This document shows, piece after piece, positions 23,178-31,489 of a stretch of DNA of 31,942 nucleotides. Every line of letters starts with the position of its first letter. The first letter of the stretch is position 1. Position numbers and translations under genes: made by a program. Below the pieces are notes generated by a model. It made no database searches, was not told the DNA's origin, and saw only the letters and a program-made list of their open reading frames with translations. Origin of the DNA: JAYZDF01 sp036337945 (lineage in GTDB: Bacteria > Myxococcota > Kuafuiibacteriia > Kuafuiibacteriales > Kuafuiibacteriaceae); contig JAYZDF010000142.1 in NCBI GenBank assembly GCA_036337945.1, positions 1 to 31,942 on the forward strand, given 5' to 3'.

Positions 23178-23930
23178 ATGACAAACACTCTCAACAGCGC
23201 AACTTCGGTTGCCCTTAACTACTTTCCAAAGGAGGGTACAACAAACAAACCTAAAGTAGAATTGGACTTTATTGTCCGTAGACTAGAACAAGGATGCCGT
23301 ACAGTTGAGGATTGGGAACTTTATGTTGCTTATCAGGAGCAATACGCTCCGGGACTCAAGTCAAAGGTTTACGGTAAGTACGAAGATAAATTCGGAACTT
23401 GCATCGTTGAAGAAGCCCTTATGGCAGTAGATGAGCTCCTGACCGAAGGAGGTTATGTTTATCGTGGTGCGAACGGAAATCGAAGTGCGTTGTCCTTTTT
23501 GATTCGAATTGCGACGAACAAAGTGTTTGACCAGCGAAGAAAGCGGAGTCGTGAGGTTCCTCTAGATATTATAAGTGATGATGAGATTCCAGTATCGTTT
23601 AGTGCATGGAACCCTGCGCAAATCCGAATTATCGAAGATGCGATGACGGCATTTGAAAAAGCCGTGGCCACTTTGTCGAATGGAACAGCGTTGACTGAAA
23701 AGCTTCGTAAGCGAGTAGATGAGCGTTTGCTTGGATTTTCGACAAAGGAAGCTCTTCTTCGGCTAAGTGATGTGCTCAAAGGCACAGAACTAAATCGAAC
23801 GGCGTTGAACAACGAAGATAAGAGAAGAAGTCGTGATCGCCGATTGCTTGTGAATAATTTGAGATCTCTCAGAGCACAAGGATTACTGCGACCGCGGTAT
23901 AGCGAGGTGCTAACGGGCTTACTTTGCTAG
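23178..23930 (+). CDS. Sigma-70 region 2-like protein
   Basis: 250-aa protein, probably a divergent sigma-like factor. Residues 104-130 (ALSFLIRIATNKVFDQRRKR, then SREVPLD) match the end of sigma-70 region 2 in ECF factors, 'FxxWLxxIAxNxxxDxxRR'. The preceding helix 'IVEEALMAVDELLTE' sits where region 2.1-2.2 is expected. Residues ~150-250 are helical and basic (DKRRSRDRRLLVNNLRSLRAQG, in part) and could replace region 4, but no standard helix-turn-helix is clear. The ATG at 23178 has an unusually strong Shine-Dalgarno (GGGGAGGAGGT). It follows the multi-hairpin leader and precedes a pentapeptide-repeat gene, likely in one operon. Alternative: another DNA-binding protein. Function inferred. 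Confidence 0.6.
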   Translation: MTNTLNSATSVALNYFPKEGTTNKPKVELDFIVRRLEQGCRTVEDWELYVAYQEQYAPGLKSKVYGKYEDKFGTCIVEEALMAVDELLTEGGYVYRGANGNRSALSFLIRIATNKVFDQRRKRSREVPLDIISDDEIPVSFSAWNPAQIRIIEDAMTAFEKAVATLSNGTALTEKLRKRVDERLLGFSTKEALLRLSDVLKGTELNRTALNNEDKRRSRDRRLLVNNLRSLRAQGLLRPRYSEVLTGLLC

Positions 23931-23941
23931 CAATCACTTAC

Positions 23942-23976
23942 GAAGGAGTGAGTACTTTGATTGTGCTTACTCCTTC
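23942..23976 (+). terminator. Hairpin between sigma-like and pentapeptide genes
   Basis: GAAGGAGT (23942-23949) pairs with ACTCCTTC (23969-23976) across a 19-nt loop. The 5' arm also reads as a Shine-Dalgarno. The tract after it is T-rich but interrupted (TCATTGTTTCGCTT), so it may be a partial terminator or a processing/stability element within the operon. Confidence 0.35.
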
Positions 23977-24032
23977 TCATTGTTTCGCTTCATGTGCCTT
24001 GCGCCTGAGTAAAAAAATAAAGGAGGAAATTT

Positions 24033-24782
24033 ATGGAAAATCAAAAGTATGTTGAACCAAACCGTTGGTTTACAGTTCTAAAAGAAAAAGGAGTGCGAGG
24101 GCTTCGGCGTGAGTTCTCCGACAATAATTATTATCTCAATCACGGTATGATCGAGATGAAGTACCACGACTTTCGTGGGATTCATTTGAGCCGAATCCCG
24201 CTGGAGTTGGTAAATTGTGAGGGGGCAAATTTTTCCGGATGTGATTTGACATCATCATTGCTGAGCATTGCTAGTCTAATGGAATGTGATCTTCAGAATG
24301 CCAATCTTCAACACGCGACGATGCATCACACGATTCTTATGGGCGCGAACTTAAAAGGCGCAAATCTACGCCAAGTGAGCTTCAGTCAGAACTTGGAATC
24401 AGATTTTCCGCGTTTGAACTATTATGAGAAGCGAATGGGACCAATCTTTGGCCATCCTCTTTACGGCAATAATGTAAGGTTTGCTTGTTTCGATGAAGCT
24501 GATTTTCGTCGAGCTGAAATGGGGGAGTGTGATTTTCGAGAAGCGTCTTTTCGTGGAACGAATTTTGAGCGCGCTGACGCGTGGGACTGTGATTTTTCTG
24601 AGTGTGAAATGGAGAATGCACGCATGTTTCGCACGAAGTTGGAAGGAACGAGTTTTAGAGGCGCCACGCTAGTCAACGCTGACTTTCGTCATGCGAACCT
24701 TACGGGTTGTGATTTTACCGGAGCCAAAGTAGACGGCTGCCGCTGGAATCACGCAGTTTTAGAAGGGGTTAGGGGACTTTGA
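24033..24782 (+). CDS. Pentapeptide-repeat protein
   Basis: 249-aa protein with tandem A(D/N)LXX pentapeptides over residues ~60-245, for example 'ANFSGCDLTSS', 'CDLQNANLQHATM', 'GANLKGANLRQ', 'ADFRRAEMGECDFREASFRG' and 'ADFRHANLTGCDFTGAKVDG'. These form a right-handed quadrilateral beta-helix. The repeats break at ~120-145, splitting the helix into two blocks. Known relatives include DNA-gyrase-protecting Qnr/MfpA proteins, but most members have unknown roles, so none is claimed. The first ~45 residues are non-repeat. It has a perfect Shine-Dalgarno (AAAGGAGG, 24020-24027). It ends 2 nt from the convergent TerB-like gene and probably shares an operon with the sigma-like gene. Confidence 0.9.
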   Translation: MENQKYVEPNRWFTVLKEKGVRGLRREFSDNNYYLNHGMIEMKYHDFRGIHLSRIPLELVNCEGANFSGCDLTSSLLSIASLMECDLQNANLQHATMHHTILMGANLKGANLRQVSFSQNLESDFPRLNYYEKRMGPIFGHPLYGNNVRFACFDEADFRRAEMGECDFREASFRGTNFERADAWDCDFSECEMENARMFRTKLEGTSFRGATLVNADFRHANLTGCDFTGAKVDGCRWNHAVLEGVRGL

Positions 24783-24784
24783 GT

Positions 24785-25192
24785 CTAATCGCTGAGTAGT
24801 TCAGCGCCGCGTTCCATGAGACTCCAATAATCTTTGAGCCATTGTTCTAAAGCCTCAACTCTTGATGGCTCAAGGCCTACTTTTTCGCCGACGATACTAA
24901 TGAATTCTTTCTCGGCTTTGTTACAATCTCCATCAATATAAGCGAGGGAGATACAGTCGCGAATGACCAGGGCACGAGTTTCTTTTGTTATTTTGTTGAG
25001 CTCGATATTTTCGAGAGTAGGGGGATGTTCAATAAGTTCTGAAATGTCATAATCCAGCATTGATGCTTGGGCGTGAATAAAACCCAGTTCATCCTCGTTG
25101 ATCTGACCATCGGTAGCGGCGACTGCAATGAGTACAGCGAAATATGATTCGTCATGGAGATCGATTAGATTTTCTTGATTTGGTTCACTCAT
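24785..25192 (-). CDS. TerB-like (tellurite resistance TerB / DUF533-type) protein
   Basis: 135-aa soluble, acidic, all-helical protein resembling the TerB fold. 'AVLIAVAATDGQINEDEL' near residue 19 and 'CISLAYIDGDCNKAEKEF' near residue 80 form the two-fold Asp-Gly/Glu motif pair that binds metal in TerB. TerB proteins act in tellurite and stress-response complexes, but many stand alone with unknown role, and no other ter gene is visible. Start ATG at 25192 with weak Shine-Dalgarno; divergent from the small gene at 25320 and convergent with the pentapeptide gene. Confidence 0.8.
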   Translation of the reverse strand: MSEPNQENLIDLHDESYFAVLIAVAATDGQINEDELGFIHAQASMLDYDISELIEHPPTLENIELNKITKETRALVIRDCISLAYIDGDCNKAEKEFISIVGEKVGLEPSRVEALEQWLKDYWSLMERGAELLSD

Positions 25193-25319
25193 AATTCGAC
25201 GGTGCTCATGAGGTTCTTTTTGATAAAGAGCAACAAAGAAATCTCAAAGTTGCGTGTGTGGGTTCTTCGCCTACGAAGCAGCACAAGATTGTGACCTAAC
25301 GCACGTCTATTTGAGGTAA

Positions 25320-25604
25320 GTGTCAGTCACAGCTACGTATTTTGACCGAGAGACAGCAGTTATTTGTCTTCGCAAATTGACGGGACGAGTCCGCGAGTTC
25401 ATTGTGATGCCTATGGTTAAGTCTGAGGAGAGTCAAAGGTCCGGTTCACAAAATGGCGCTGTGGTTGTTGACCCAAGTGTCATCGATTTTATCGAGAATT
25501 GGAAAAACGAGTTTTGGGAGAAAGAGCCTCCGGAAGAAACAGGCTTTCGAAAGCTTCCTAATCTTCAAAGGCCTATACCCACACGACAAAAATCGTCGTT
25601 TTAG
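25320..25604 (+). CDS. Small hypothetical protein
   Basis: 94-aa frame from a GTG at 25320, with GAGGT immediately upstream; an ATG at 25408 is a possible later start. The product is charged, with 'VVDPSVIDFIENWKNEFWEKEP', seen in pieces, near the C-terminus, and is not recognised. In favour of a real gene: its stop overlaps the convergent gene's stop by 4 nt (TTAG), the same arrangement as at 10057-10060. Its position, divergent from the TerB-like gene, leaves a 127-bp promoter region. Confidence 0.45.
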   Translation: MSVTATYFDRETAVICLRKLTGRVREFIVMPMVKSEESQRSGSQNGAVVVDPSVIDFIENWKNEFWEKEPPEETGFRKLPNLQRPIPTRQKSSF

Positions 25605-25897
25605 ATCTCGGCCTCTTTTGACCAATTTAGCCAACTGGTCCTCTGTGCCCCGAGATTCCCGGTGACACCATTTCCGAAATCATCTTTCCCTGTAATTCGA
25701 ACGAGCGCAGCTCCCCAAAAAAGATGGCCTTCCGAATAGGCCTCTAAGATTAAGGGAATTGCTGCTTTTCCCATAGCGACAATATTCTCAAACGAATCAT
25801 GCTCAATGTAGACAAACGGGTTCGCTGTGAATGAATGGGCGTCGATGTGCTCTTGCCATTCGCGCGCGCACTTTTCGAAGTCGTCACGGGGAATCAT
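25601..25897 (-). CDS. Small HEAT-like protein, possible immunity partner
   Basis: 98-aa protein. 'FENIVAMGKAAIPLILEAY', then 'LFWGAALVRITGKDDFGN' and 'GAQRTSWLNWSKE', follow a pattern I recognise from a widespread small family ('I..mG..aVPliL.....p..W..AL..ItG.dp......W..W'). These proteins are often of unknown function and sometimes adjacent to effector genes. Its ATG lies 1 nt after the stop of the upstream gene at 25899 (TAAGATG), so the two are translationally coupled. By position it could be an immunity protein or chaperone for that product; this is inference. Confidence 0.65.
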   Translation of the reverse strand: MIPRDDFEKCAREWQEHIDAHSFTANPFVYIEHDSFENIVAMGKAAIPLILEAYSEGHLFWGAALVRITGKDDFGNGVTGNLGAQRTSWLNWSKEAEI

Positions 25898-25898
25898 C

Positions 25899-27227
25899 TT
25901 ACTTTGTTCGGGCGTAAACCTTCAGAAGCTTGCCGTAGGTGCTACCTTCGATGGTTCTGGGGTCGGGGTGAGCAATGAGTGAATTGCTACCGAGTTTACT
26001 CGTCCATTGGCCGTCATCTATTTGTCGAGCCGCATGAGTGACAACCGGTCCCTGCTTAGCTCTGGATGGGCGATTTGAGATGTAACCGTAGATGGCAATT
26101 TTTTCTACGCCAGGTTCATGCGAAAGCGCGTGGTTATCGGTAGAGTCGAGCGGGTGATAACCATGTTGGGCGTACAGTCCGTCAAAGTCAGAGATTTTGT
26201 CTCCCGGCCAAATCCAATCGTGTCGTGACCCGATTGACCACGCGATGCAGTTATAGAGCGGATTGTTGGGTCCGAGCGCCGTGAAGTTATCTTCTCGTAA
26301 TCCAACAATCGCGTTTCTAGATCCGAGTATCGTTTGTTTCCAGGCCGGATTTGAATCTCCGCGTGCAAGCCCGACGTCGAATCTGAAGTTTTCACCGAAA
26401 CGAGAATCGTGGACAATGTGACCATCAGCTTCACCTTTGAACCAAATTTTCATCGATTCCGCTTCGTAAGGAATTTGAATCCTCGGAGAGAAGCTTGCAT
26501 GAGAATCAATCAGACCTTCTTGCTTTATAGCGATGTTGAATTCTAAGGCAGGCCGGTCGTCGAATTGAACACATGCGACTGCGTCGGTAATATCTTCGCC
26601 TAAGATTTGACGAAGACGAGACATGTCATAGGCAAGGTCTAGTGAATCTCCGGCGCGAATTTCGCCAATAGTATTGGCTTGCCAATTTGAATCGAAGTGA
26701 ATTTGCGCGCCGGTTTGAGGAAGAATTTTGACGTCGAACTTTGGGTCCCACTGAACGTGAGGTTCACCGTCCTTAATAGCCTCCAGTCGCAGCCGCATGA
26801 TTCCCCGCGCATCTTTAGGAATTTCGATATTCACGGTCGCAGGTAAAAGGGCCCCACTTCGGAGGTCTCTTGGAAATTCAAGCGGTGCAGAGGAAGACCC
26901 TTTTTCACCTTTCGTCGAATGTTCCCAGTACAATTTTGGATGTTCGCCGGTTTTGAACATATTGGGGTCAACTTTTACTCGAAAGCTTTTGCCGGCAGCT
27001 CCTACGAAGGATGGGTCTCGCCCATTTTGATCTTCGGAAATATTGAGCGTGTCGTGTGTTCCAAATTGGACATATCCTTGGAACTGTCCTCGCGCGAACG
27101 ATGCAACGTACGAATCAGCTTTGACGATAGCTGATGAGCTGGTGGTTCGGGTATTCACGTCTGGGAACGAAGAACCATGAACTGGTGGCAAGTTTGCAGC
27201 GATCTGATTCTTTACGCCAATAGGCAT
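25899..27227 (-). CDS. Large protein with C-terminal Cys/His hydrolase-like (putative effector) domain
   Basis: 442-aa protein from the ATG at 27227 (a GTG at 27254 gives nine more residues). Residues ~45-290 contain beta-rich segments with no family I can name. Residues ~315-442 carry a distinctive C-terminal domain: 'YNCIAWSIGSRHDWIWPGD', 'FDGLYAQHGYHPLD', 'IAIYG', 'VVTHAARQIDDGQWTSKLG' and 'IAHPDPRTIEGSTYGKLL'. The Cys of NCIAW, the His of THAAR and the later His resemble a papain-like Cys-His arrangement seen in bacterial effector/toxin domains (DUF7689-like, from memory). There is no Sec signal, so export would need another route. It is coupled to a small downstream gene, as toxin-immunity pairs are. 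Function inferred. Confidence 0.6.
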   Translation of the reverse strand: MPIGVKNQIAANLPPVHGSSFPDVNTRTTSSSAIVKADSYVASFARGQFQGYVQFGTHDTLNISEDQNGRDPSFVGAAGKSFRVKVDPNMFKTGEHPKLYWEHSTKGEKGSSSAPLEFPRDLRSGALLPATVNIEIPKDARGIMRLRLEAIKDGEPHVQWDPKFDVKILPQTGAQIHFDSNWQANTIGEIRAGDSLDLAYDMSRLRQILGEDITDAVACVQFDDRPALEFNIAIKQEGLIDSHASFSPRIQIPYEAESMKIWFKGEADGHIVHDSRFGENFRFDVGLARGDSNPAWKQTILGSRNAIVGLREDNFTALGPNNPLYNCIAWSIGSRHDWIWPGDKISDFDGLYAQHGYHPLDSTDNHALSHEPGVEKIAIYGYISNRPSRAKQGPVVTHAARQIDDGQWTSKLGSNSLIAHPDPRTIEGSTYGKLLKVYARTK

Positions 27228-27371
27228 GCAGCTATCTCGGCAAATCCACAGCACTCGTTGTGTGTGAATCCGAATTCTTTCAGTATTTTTCGCTGACTAG
27301 CGTTCGACCAACTGGTTTACGTTGGTCGGAAGGCGAAAACCGAGCTCGAGAATGTGATTCAGAACACGAGG

Positions 27372-28559
27372 CTAATTATTATACTGGTTTATCGCGAGCT
27401 TGGGAGCGGCTGGACCGTTCTTGTAATAAAATGTGGAGCTGGCATCGTCGATATCTCGCCAATCAGCCACGATGTAGGTTTGACCGTCATCTGGGCGAGT
27501 GAATTCACCGATGGCGAGGGTTCCCTTGGTGTTGGGAGCAATGACGACTGGGTTACTATGGCTGTTGTATCGAAGTACGCTGTTCCAAATGATATTGAGT
27601 GCCGCAGTGGCTACATTTCGCTGGTCTTCCGTGAGCGTTGAAGGAAGGTCATAGCGCACGGGCTGTCCACCTTGGTGATATACTCGAGCGTTATCAATGA
27701 CGACATCTGCATTCCAGTGCCCCCCAGGTGGAATCTGGCCGGCGGCAATCGCTTCGGCTTGTTGAGAGTATCCATCTTCGTGTCGAGCATCATAGGAAAA
27801 GGTTCGAGCAAGTCGGGCGCGCCCCGGCCATTCGTCCCAATCGACTGATTGCCAAGCCATGAATTCAGAGGAGGCGACAGCCTGTCCGTTCTTATTGAAG
27901 ACTTCGAGATACTGGTCATCGCCATCCGTGGTCATGTAGACCACGTGAACGGGTTCACCGTCGATCTTTCCTTGGTATAGACGAACCGAAGCCCAGTCTT
28001 GTGCTTCTGCTTGATAATAGAAATCAAAAACATCCAAGGTTCCCTGTGGGACGCCTGCGCGACCTGGTTTGCCCACGCGAGCATCCACTCGAGATCCGTC
28101 TTGTAGAGTTTCGTCGATGCTCTGGGTATTGAAATCAACTGAGGAGAAGTGCTGCTTTACGAGGGTCTCTATATTACGAGTTGGTGCAGGAGTAGGGGAG
28201 CGGCCCATTCTAAGAATCGCTTGGTCGGTCAGTTTACCAAGTTCGGGATCATTGTTTCGGATTTGTTTGGTCTCCGTCTTCGAAAGCCAGACATAGTCAC
28301 GCTTGTTCGATTCTGGGTTAAACTGATTCCAGCCCGCTTTTGCTTCTTGCGTTGCGCGTTCGATAAGATCGCTGGTTCGAATTCTTGTCCCTTTACCGCC
28401 CTCGGCTCGAAGTTGCGCTTCGGCACGCTTCACAAAAGGCTCTAGATTTCTGGCTTCTTTTCTCGATACCAAGGAATTACCGTTGGCAGCGTCTTCCACA
28501 TTCTCGGTAATCGTGTTTCTGAGAGCAACGAGGGCATCTTCCGTCTTAATCCTGGGCAT
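27372..28559 (-). CDS. Hypothetical protein
   Basis: 395-aa protein, unrecognised. Residues ~1-110 are helical and charged (EDALVALRNTITENVEDA, RKEARNLEPFVKRAEAQLR), with a Pro/Thr-rich joint at ~128 (SPTPAPTR). Residues ~160-395 appear beta-rich and aromatic, with 'LDVFDFYYQAEAQDWASVRLY', in pieces, 'VYMTTDGDDQYLEVFN' and 'ARTFSYDARHEDGYS'. It lacks a signal peptide. It is on the same strand as the putative effector, 144 bp upstream of it, and shares its non-secretory N-terminus. It may be a partner or another effector, but nothing shows this directly. Confidence 0.6.
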   Translation of the reverse strand: MPRIKTEDALVALRNTITENVEDAANGNSLVSRKEARNLEPFVKRAEAQLRAEGGKGTRIRTSDLIERATQEAKAGWNQFNPESNKRDYVWLSKTETKQIRNNDPELGKLTDQAILRMGRSPTPAPTRNIETLVKQHFSSVDFNTQSIDETLQDGSRVDARVGKPGRAGVPQGTLDVFDFYYQAEAQDWASVRLYQGKIDGEPVHVVYMTTDGDDQYLEVFNKNGQAVASSEFMAWQSVDWDEWPGRARLARTFSYDARHEDGYSQQAEAIAAGQIPPGGHWNADVVIDNARVYHQGGQPVRYDLPSTLTEDQRNVATAALNIIWNSVLRYNSHSNPVVIAPNTKGTLAIGEFTRPDDGQTYIVADWRDIDDASSTFYYKNGPAAPKLAINQYNN

Positions 28560-28773
28560 AGTGAGTAATTCCGAGAAAGTTATCGCGGATTTGTTAAAGG
28601 TGTTTTGTGATCTAGCTCATATTTTTTTTCTAACTCTTACTGAGACTCAAAATAGTCCGCTTGGATAGAGGGTTATTTCGAGTTTGTTGGGGTTTTTAGT
28701 GGTTTATACGAGGTGAAAGTGCGAGGTTCGGGGTAGTTGACGCTGAACAGCCGAATGCGGATGACCACGGCGT

Positions 28774-30720
28774 ATGAACTTTCGATTCTACTTTTCGACT
28801 CTGGTTCTTTGCGCGCTTGTGCTTTTCGGCTGCAGCGATGACGAAGTCCAAGGACCGGTTGCAGGTTTCCCATTGGAGGCTGTTCAGCAGTGTCAGATGC
28901 GCGAGGTGTGTCCCGACATTATCGCCGACCGCTCTGCGCTTCGGGCAAATTATAGAAAAGATTACTATTTATCCTACGAGAAATACCCAGAGGCAAATAT
29001 TCCAGATCCCGTCGATGGTGGCCGAATTCAGGTCGCAGCTGTGGCTCAAGCTTCAGGTGAGGTCACAACGGTCGAGATCAATGGTGAAAATGCTGATGAG
29101 CTCAACGAACGACTCTGGCTTCATTGGTATCATGTGTGGCCTCGAGTTGCTGTGGAAGGACAGCCCATCTGGATTAATTTTCATTCTCATGAGCCGTTAT
29201 TTGACCGCCTAAGCGAGATGGATATCGTTGTGAAAACATCGAGTAGAACGATTGTAAAAGGGAAGTTTCCAATTTATCAAAGTAAGCTTCCGCTGAGTTA
29301 CGTCACAACAGTCAATGATCGAAATCAGATGATCATCCATTTGAAAAATCTAGATGATAAACCGCATACCCTTGAACGACTGATCATTAATCACCGGGAT
29401 TATGCGGACCAAGCTTGCATTCCATCACGCATTATTCAAGCAGGAGAACAGGTCATGTGGACGGTCAATTTGTGCGCGCAGCTCGAATTGGGTGCAGCCT
29501 GGACGGTTGTTGCTGAGTTCGAAGATACTCCGCCTTCGGTTGGAACGGGAAGAGTCGTCCCCGAACACTTTCCGGTTCACGCGTGGCCGCAGTCGGTGGA
29601 CTGTCCATTTCCAGGCGGAAACCAAGAAAACTTTCAGCGACATCTGGATGCAGGCTTTGACACGTTTTTCACGATGAAGACTTCCTATAATTATCCAGGA
29701 ACATGTGAAGTCGACACGAGTGACATCGTGACCGCTTCGGAAGCTAATGATGACGTGTGGTTGATGGTTGAGCGTCATACAGATATCCCCAAGGTATCTA
29801 AGAAGATTGTTAGACTTGTGGGAGATGAGTCTGACCAAGTTATCGAGTCTAAGCCGAAAGAAAAAGCAGACTATTCGAAGCTGTTTTGGGCGGCTAATCC
29901 TGAAGTAGCAACCTACTTGGGAGGCTCACGTAATCGACACACCGCAGCTTTTGCGGGAACAGCAGATATTCAAGGTATCGATATTTATTTTGCGGCGTGT
30001 GCTCCTCATGTCACAGACTACAATTCTCATCCGCCCATCGATTCTATTTACGACTTTACCGACGTGACAAGACGAAATCATATGCCTCTTCCTACTTGGG
30101 TCTATTCGCAAGGTTTTTCCGTGGTCTGGAACACAGATGCTAAAAACTTTCAGCCGAATCCCGCTGAAGCGATGATTTCGACCGCAAGTGTACTTGCTGG
30201 TGGCGCTAAGGGACTCATGTATTTTCAGTCGAATCTAGAAATGGCTGATGTTTTTGCTGAGACATGGAAAGCGATTTCGTCCATCAACCAAGATGTAATT
30301 ACGGTTCGGAAATGGTTGAGGGAGGGGGACCCCCTGGATGGCTACACAAGAAGCCAGGGCAAGGTTATGCTTCGAGCTATTCGGGCTCGAGACGCCATAG
30401 TAGTTGTCGTCATCAATAAAAAGGCTGAGAAGGAGGCGAGCGATCTAGGGTGTCTTACGGAAGCAACTCGAGAATTGCTTGACCCAGATAGTCTTGACCC
30501 AGAGGCAGCCGCGTCGTCTCCAGAATGGATAATGGCGGACCAGACTGTTACTATTGAGATTGACATACCAGAAGATATCTCACTGACGCGAGGCCAAGAG
30601 GTTATCGATGGTCAACCGATTGAACTTGTGTACGAAGCAACGCGTAAAGGTCGCACACTTAGCATTCGTGACATCCAGCTAAGTCACGAACGACCCTACC
30701 GCATTTTCATCTTGCAGTAG
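28774..30720 (+). CDS. Lipoprotein with possible TIM-barrel glycosidase-like domain
   Basis: 648-aa lipoprotein: signal MNFRFYFSTLVLCALVLFGC with lipobox LFGC (Cys20), followed by SDDE. A beta-sandwich-like region at ~75-260 precedes a domain at ~265-560. Segments such as 'HLDAGFDTFFTMKTSYNYPG', 'VWLMVERHTD', 'IDIYFAACAPHV' and 'MISTASVLAGGAKGLMYFQ' resemble the strands of a (beta/alpha)8 glycoside hydrolase; 'GAKGL.YFQ' is common near the last strand of such barrels. The final ~80 residues look like a C-terminal beta domain. No catalytic acids can be assigned with confidence. Its stop is 1 nt from the convergent lipoprotein gene. Start ATG at 28774, weak Shine-Dalgarno. Confidence 0.7.
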   Translation: MNFRFYFSTLVLCALVLFGCSDDEVQGPVAGFPLEAVQQCQMREVCPDIIADRSALRANYRKDYYLSYEKYPEANIPDPVDGGRIQVAAVAQASGEVTTVEINGENADELNERLWLHWYHVWPRVAVEGQPIWINFHSHEPLFDRLSEMDIVVKTSSRTIVKGKFPIYQSKLPLSYVTTVNDRNQMIIHLKNLDDKPHTLERLIINHRDYADQACIPSRIIQAGEQVMWTVNLCAQLELGAAWTVVAEFEDTPPSVGTGRVVPEHFPVHAWPQSVDCPFPGGNQENFQRHLDAGFDTFFTMKTSYNYPGTCEVDTSDIVTASEANDDVWLMVERHTDIPKVSKKIVRLVGDESDQVIESKPKEKADYSKLFWAANPEVATYLGGSRNRHTAAFAGTADIQGIDIYFAACAPHVTDYNSHPPIDSIYDFTDVTRRNHMPLPTWVYSQGFSVVWNTDAKNFQPNPAEAMISTASVLAGGAKGLMYFQSNLEMADVFAETWKAISSINQDVITVRKWLREGDPLDGYTRSQGKVMLRAIRARDAIVVVVINKKAEKEASDLGCLTEATRELLDPDSLDPEAAASSPEWIMADQTVTIEIDIPEDISLTRGQEVIDGQPIELVYEATRKGRTLSIRDIQLSHERPYRIFILQ

Positions 30721-30721
30721 T

Positions 30722-31489
30722 CTATTTATTCCAGCCGCAACCTTGTGCGAAAAAGTCGTCATCAGCCTTTTCGAGCTCGTCGTACCAGTAGGTCCACCAG
30801 TCGGTGATTCGTAAAGCGAAGTCTGCAACATCCGAGTCCGCTTTTCCTGCTCGGTCGAGCCATGGACCAAGAGGTTCGATTTTTCCATCACCATTTCCAA
30901 GCCCCGGAACCCGAGTCGATAATCGATTTAGACTTTCTCGCTCGGCCCAGCGATCGCTGGGGTCTTGGTGAGGCAGAAGTTCGGGTAAATTGGACCATGC
31001 TTCAATAAAAGTCATCTCTCCAGCGTCGTTAAAAGTGAATTCTTCGTAGATTGGACAAGGACCATGCTCATACTCAAAAACGACATAACAACGGCCAAAG
31101 GGTTGCTTGTCAAAACCTTTGCACTCTCGAACGGGCACGGTTGAAGGGTCGCCTCGTTTGAGTGCTTCGCCGGTCAATATCATATCGTCGCGTCCATAAC
31201 CGGTCAGTAGCAGCCAAGGTTCCCACTCCCATCGCGCAACCAACTCTGAATAATTCGGTAGGCTGTTCGGGTCTGCGTCGACGTCTAGTGTATCGAAATA
31301 CTTACTCGATTGTTCGGCGTAGTATTCGAGTGGCATCGTTGGCTTGAGGCAGGTTGAGGTTGCGCCTTGCGTTCCTTTATTTAGGCATGGTTCAAGTTCT
31401 TCTTTCTGTGATTCGCTGCTGCATCCCAAGACTTCACTTAGAATTAAGAACATTAACAATCTTGTGCGAAGGAAACGTCTCACAAGCAA
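30722..31489 (-). CDS. Hypothetical lipoprotein
   Basis: 255-aa protein with no family match. A start at TTG 31489 (AGGT six to seven nt upstream) gives MLVRRFLRTRLLMF, a hydrophobic core and lipobox VLGC-SSES; GTG at 31483 is an alternative. The open frame reaches 31765, but the extra ~90 residues would bury the signal peptide. The mature part is acidic and Trp-rich, with Cys pairs (PCLNKGTQGATSTC, RECKGFDKQPFGRC) likely to form disulfides. 'LGNGDGKIEPLGP' has a possible Ca2+-loop-like Asn/Asp/Gly pattern. It is convergent with the preceding lipoprotein; the two may function in the same envelope process. Confidence 0.7.
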   Translation of the reverse strand: MLVRRFLRTRLLMFLILSEVLGCSSESQKEELEPCLNKGTQGATSTCLKPTMPLEYYAEQSSKYFDTLDVDADPNSLPNYSELVARWEWEPWLLLTGYGRDDMILTGEALKRGDPSTVPVRECKGFDKQPFGRCYVVFEYEHGPCPIYEEFTFNDAGEMTFIEAWSNLPELLPHQDPSDRWAERESLNRLSTRVPGLGNGDGKIEPLGPWLDRAGKADSDVADFALRITDWWTYWYDELEKADDDFFAQGCGWNK

